From Acidobacteriota bacterium (lineage in GTDB: Bacteria > Acidobacteriota > Terriglobia > Terriglobales > Acidobacteriaceae): a stretch of DNA of 64,000 nucleotides. The translations under genes were made by a program, and so were the position numbers. Positions 61,043-64,000 of this stretch are shown one piece after another. The notes under the pieces were generated by a model. It was not told the origin of the DNA, made no database searches, and worked only from the letters and a program-made list of their open reading frames with translations. The DNA lies in NCBI GenBank assembly GCA_018268895.1, contig JAFDVP010000007.1, forward strand, positions 806,001-870,000, written 5' to 3'. Each line of letters opens with the position of its first letter. The first letter of the stretch is position 1.

Positions 61043-62008
61043 ATGCAATTGTCTGCGAAAAAACCAATTGTTGTTGTCGGCAGCATCAATACAGACCTGG
61101 TGGCGGTTGCTAAGAGAATTCCTGTAATAGGCGAGACCGTCATTGGATCGGACTTTCAGATTCATCCGGGTGGAAAAGGCGCAAATCAGGCCGTCGCTGT
61201 GGCCCGGCTCGGGTATCCTGTACGACTCATCGGGCGCGTGGGGAATGATACGTTCGGCGCGGAACTGAGAAGTCATCTCGAGAATGCAGGAGTTGATATA
61301 GCTGGAGTTTCCATGAGCGATGGTGCTTCCGGCGTAGCCGTGATCGTAGTTTCGGAACACGGGGAAAATAGCATTGTCCTCGCTCCGGGCGCCAATTTTA
61401 AGGTCATTCCCGAAGACCTTGATGCAAACATCTCAATGCTGAGAAGTGCCGGAATGGTTTTGGCGCAGCTTGAGATCCCAGTCGAAACTGTTGAGTACCT
61501 GGCTCGAATCTGTGCGCGGGAGAATGTGCCTCTGATTCTTGACCCGGCGCCAGCGAAGGATCTGCCGCCGCACATCTTCAAAGCTGTTACGTGGTTTACC
61601 CCGAACCAGACAGAAGCAGCTTTCTACTTTGAAAAGAAGCACGCTGGTGCCAATGAGCCAATGCCTGCTGAGATGGCAAAGGCGTTCCTAGCCAATGGGT
61701 GTCGAGGAACCGTTCTTAAAATGGGCGCTCTTGGAACCTATCTGGCATCGCAGGAAGGCATTGGCAGTCTGGTTCCCGCGTTCTCTGTCAATGCGATCGA
61801 TACGACGGCTGCAGGCGATGCGTTCAACGCGGGCTTCGCAACCGCGCTCATGTTGGGCAAGTCTCCTTTGGACAGTGCAAGTTTTGCCGCCGCGGTTGCC
61901 GCTATCTCTGTGACGCGAAGAGGAGCTCAGCCCTCAATGCCCAGTATGGCTGAAGTAGAGAAGTTCATAAACGCCAATCTCATCGAGACTGCGAGTGAAC
62001 TTGCGTAA
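61043..62008 (+). CDS. rbsK: Ribokinase
   Basis: PfkB-family kinase of about 322 residues that phosphorylates D-ribose at O5. The ATG at 61043 lies almost on top of GAGGAG, so the TTG at 61049, seven bases after that site, may be the true start. The protein begins PIVVVGSINTDLVAVAKRIPVIGETVIGSDFQIHPGGKGANQAVAVARLGYPV, the full ribokinase substrate signature, and ends with AIDTTAAGDAFNAGFATALM, the PfkB ATP/anion-hole motif with the catalytic aspartate. Its neighbours (permease, TonB receptor, LacI) suggest ribose or a nucleoside is released from the imported compound. Related kinases can act on deoxyribose or other sugars, so the substrate is not fully certain. Confidence 0.9.
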   Translation: MQLSAKKPIVVVGSINTDLVAVAKRIPVIGETVIGSDFQIHPGGKGANQAVAVARLGYPVRLIGRVGNDTFGAELRSHLENAGVDIAGVSMSDGASGVAVIVVSEHGENSIVLAPGANFKVIPEDLDANISMLRSAGMVLAQLEIPVETVEYLARICARENVPLILDPAPAKDLPPHIFKAVTWFTPNQTEAAFYFEKKHAGANEPMPAEMAKAFLANGCRGTVLKMGALGTYLASQEGIGSLVPAFSVNAIDTTAAGDAFNAGFATALMLGKSPLDSASFAAAVAAISVTRRGAQPSMPSMAEVEKFINANLIETASELA

Positions 62009-62104
62009 CGATAGTTTGCTTTTGATCTACATAGATACGGCCCTCACCTTCTTCGTGTCGGCCAATAAACCATCCGAACTCATCTGCACGAAAGGAACTA
62101 CGAA

Positions 62105-64000
62105 ATGAAAGCTGAATTCCGAACGATGTGGTGTACCGCAGGCCTCTCTCTTCTCGCTGCTCTCTGCGCTGCGCAAGCCAATGCGCAGTTTGGAAATCCT
62201 CAAGGGCAACTTATTCTTGCGCCACCGTGCCTGGCAACGGGACCTATCATGCGGCCAGGGGCTGCTGCTTGTACTCCGTCGACTCATCGCGACTGGCTCG
62301 CCGACAATACGCATTGGCGTACTGAACGTCGCATCCGTATCGGCTACGATGGATTCCGCTACGCGCTGCCCCAGCTTCAATGGGCGCAACATAGCTTCAT
62401 ACAGCCACAGATGATGGTGCATGATCGCTATTTCTACGACCCAGTCGCAGGTAAATACACTGTAGATCGGTATCTCGACGATTTGGAGAAACGCTACGGT
62501 GGCATCGATGCCGTACTCATTTGGGCGGTTTATCCCAACGTAGGCATGGACGAGCGAAACCAGCTTGACATGGTTCGCTCCATGCCAGGCGGTGTCGAGG
62601 GCGTGAAGCGCATGGTGGCGGATTTTCATCGCCGCGGCGTGAAAGTTTTGTTTCCCATGATGATGTGGGACCAGGGAACGAAAGGCCCGGGAACCGACTG
62701 GCCGACGGCGTTTGCGGAATTCATGAAAGAGATCGATGCTGACGGGGTCAATGGCGACACGCAGGACGGCGTGCCTCAGGCATTCTCTCTGGCGGCTGAG
62801 AAGGCCGGCCATCCATTGGCGTTTGAGCCGGAGGGCGGACCAAGCGATGAAGCTCTTGCATGGAATGTCCTCACCTGGGGCCAGTACCAATACACATTCG
62901 CTCCCGGGGTCGACAAGTACCGCTGGCTTGAACCGCGTCACCAGGTCAATATTCAAGGCCGCTGGGACCGCGATAAAACCAATGCTCTGCAGTACGCCTT
63001 CTTTAACGGAGAAGGTTGGGAGAGCTGGGAAAACGTCTGGGGTATCTGGAACGGTGTTACTCCACGCGACGCAGAGGCAACGCGTCGCGTGGCAACCATC
63101 GAGCGTGCCGTGGCTCCGTTTTTCGCGAGCGAGGGATGGGAGCCGTACTACCCAATGCTGAGATACGGTGTCTTCTCCAGCCGCTGGCCGCTGGCCGACC
63201 AGACGGTATGGACCATCGTGAACCGCAACGAATACAACGCCGAGGGAAATCAGATGACGACACCCTACAAGCAGGGCATGCGTTACTTCGATCTCTATCA
63301 TGGCGTGGAACTCAAGCCTGAAATAAAAGGCGATGAGGCAGTACTCTCGTTTTCAACCGAAGCTCATGGCTATGGAGCAATCGTCGCGACCAACGGCGAA
63401 CTGGATCCGAAGCTGAAAGGGCTGATGGGAAAGATGAAAGAGATGACTGCCAAACCTTTGTCCAGCTATTCGCATGAGTGGCAGTTCCTGCCGCAGCAGA
63501 TGGTAGAGATCGCACCTTCGACGCGTGCCGCATCCGCACCCGAAGGAATGGTTCGCATCGAAGGTGCCGATTACCTGTTCCGTGTGCAGGGAATCGAGAT
63601 TGAGGGGAGCAACGATGTTGGGGTTGATGTTCAGTATGCATGGGAAGACAGCCCTCGTCGCTTTCATGAACACTTTGTACAGATCAAGCCCTTTTTCATG
63701 GATAAGTACCCGGTGACCAATGCAGAGTTCAAGAAATTTCTCGATGCTACGCACTATCAACCCAAAGACAGTCTCAACTTCCTCAAGGACTGGAAGGATG
63801 GTTCCTATCCCGATGGATGGGCCAACAAGCCGGTCACCTGGGTGTCAATCGAAGACGCACGTGAGTATGCAAAATGGGCAGGGAAGCGGCTTCCTCACGA
63901 GTGGGAGTGGCAGTACGCTGCGCAAGGTAACGATGGACGCACGTTTCCCTGGGGCAACTGCGATTGGCTCGGAGGCTCGCGAGGCGGAGGTCCGAGTGGC
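62105..64000 (+). CDS. Secreted TIM-barrel glycosidase-like/FGE-like fusion, 3' end beyond window
   Basis: The frame runs from the ATG at 62105 (AAAGGA upstream) to the window edge, 632 residues so far. A signal peptide (TAGLSLLAALCAAQANAQ) is followed by a TIM-barrel-like domain (about 70-420): IDAVLIWAVYPN, RMVADFHRRGVKVLFPMMMWD, and DADGVNGDTQDG near residue 212, which resembles the nucleophile region of GH27/GH36-like enzymes. A beta-rich domain follows. From about residue 525 the FGE/sulfatase-modifying-factor domain appears: IKPFFMDKYPVTNAEFKKFLDAT, KPVTWVSIEDAREYAKWAGKRLPHEWEWQYAAQG, FPWGNCDW. Whether the FGE-like part is an enzyme or a carbohydrate-binding scaffold is open. It follows rbsK by 96 bp. 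Confidence 0.8.
   Translation, partial: MKAEFRTMWCTAGLSLLAALCAAQANAQFGNPQGQLILAPPCLATGPIMRPGAAACTPSTHRDWLADNTHWRTERRIRIGYDGFRYALPQLQWAQHSFIQPQMMVHDRYFYDPVAGKYTVDRYLDDLEKRYGGIDAVLIWAVYPNVGMDERNQLDMVRSMPGGVEGVKRMVADFHRRGVKVLFPMMMWDQGTKGPGTDWPTAFAEFMKEIDADGVNGDTQDGVPQAFSLAAEKAGHPLAFEPEGGPSDEALAWNVLTWGQYQYTFAPGVDKYRWLEPRHQVNIQGRWDRDKTNALQYAFFNGEGWESWENVWGIWNGVTPRDAEATRRVATIERAVAPFFASEGWEPYYPMLRYGVFSSRWPLADQTVWTIVNRNEYNAEGNQMTTPYKQGMRYFDLYHGVELKPEIKGDEAVLSFSTEAHGYGAIVATNGELDPKLKGLMGKMKEMTAKPLSSYSHEWQFLPQQMVEIAPSTRAASAPEGMVRIEGADYLFRVQGIEIEGSNDVGVDVQYAWEDSPRRFHEHFVQIKPFFMDKYPVTNAEFKKFLDATHYQPKDSLNFLKDWKDGSYPDGWANKPVTWVSIEDAREYAKWAGKRLPHEWEWQYAAQGNDGRTFPWGNCDWLGGSRGGGPSG

Noticed and set aside
1..64000. 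CRISPR arrays, rRNA, phage or IS elements
   Set aside because: I saw no regularly spaced direct repeats, no rRNA sequence, and no transposase or integrase motifs in any frame.

Overview
The window looks like chromosomal DNA of an Acidobacteriota bacterium of class Terriglobia (the Acidobacteriaceae type: Granulicella, Edaphobacter or Terriglobus-like; the genus cannot be fixed from sequence alone). The signs are GC-rich coding sequence with strong codon bias, an Oar-like TonB-dependent receptor with an N-terminal carboxypeptidase-regulatory domain, DUF5715, DUF4382, FecR/DUF6600 and kinase-TPR proteins, and the family's short dispersed palindromic repeats. There is no rRNA, CRISPR array, phage or recognisable insertion sequence.

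Layout. 1-12.4 kb: a GH43 glycosidase (cut by the window edge), a secreted beta-helix protein, a DUF4382 lipoprotein, the sulfurtransferase SseA, an unknown gene pair, a FecR/DUF6600 surface protein, the GTPase/ATPase YchF, an EamA exporter, and DinB and DUF1810 proteins. 12.5-22.2 kb: an envelope block with a DsbA-like lipoprotein, a SurA/PpiC lipoprotein, a Gfo/Idh/MocA oxidoreductase, DUF5715, a haem-binding lipoprotein, CHAD, and an amidohydrolase. 22.6-24 kb: an AT-rich insert encoding a GHKL-type ATPase with a STAS-like tail, apparently split by a frameshift, abutting asnS. 25-34.6 kb: small-molecule and glycan enzymes (sugar isomerase-like, SGNH hydrolase, alpha/beta hydrolase, GH20 hexosaminidase, carbonic anhydrase, gamma-glutamyltransferase) and a DUF1348 gene killed by a UGA codon. 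34.7-43 kb: an ECF sigma factor overlapping a TonB-like gene, a toxin-antitoxin pair, ispE with repeat-derived insertions, tRNA-Gln, prs, rplY, pth, and rpsF-rpsR-rplI. 43-54.3 kb: membrane glycosyltransferase, O-methyltransferase, PAP2 phosphatase, ABC permease, a large DUF11 secreted protein, and a 1194-residue Ser/Thr kinase with TPRs. 54.4-64 kb: tRNA-Ser followed by a gene remnant, then a LacI-controlled sugar locus.

The last locus is the most coherent functional unit: a LacI regulator, divergent from a TonB-dependent receptor, a GRP-type sugar or nucleoside permease, a ribokinase, and a secreted protein joining a putative TIM-barrel glycosidase to a formylglycine-generating-enzyme-like domain. 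Three related palindromes of the TTGAA-N4-TTCAA type lie between the regulator and the receptor, one just downstream of a TTGACA promoter, which fits repression by the LacI protein.

The observations most worth checking are the repeat-bearing insertion in ispE, the split GHKL/STAS gene on AT-rich DNA, the UGA in DUF1348, the LacI sugar locus with its fusion enzyme, and the overlapping sigma factor/TonB pair. All functional assignments come from reading motifs by eye; no database search was possible.
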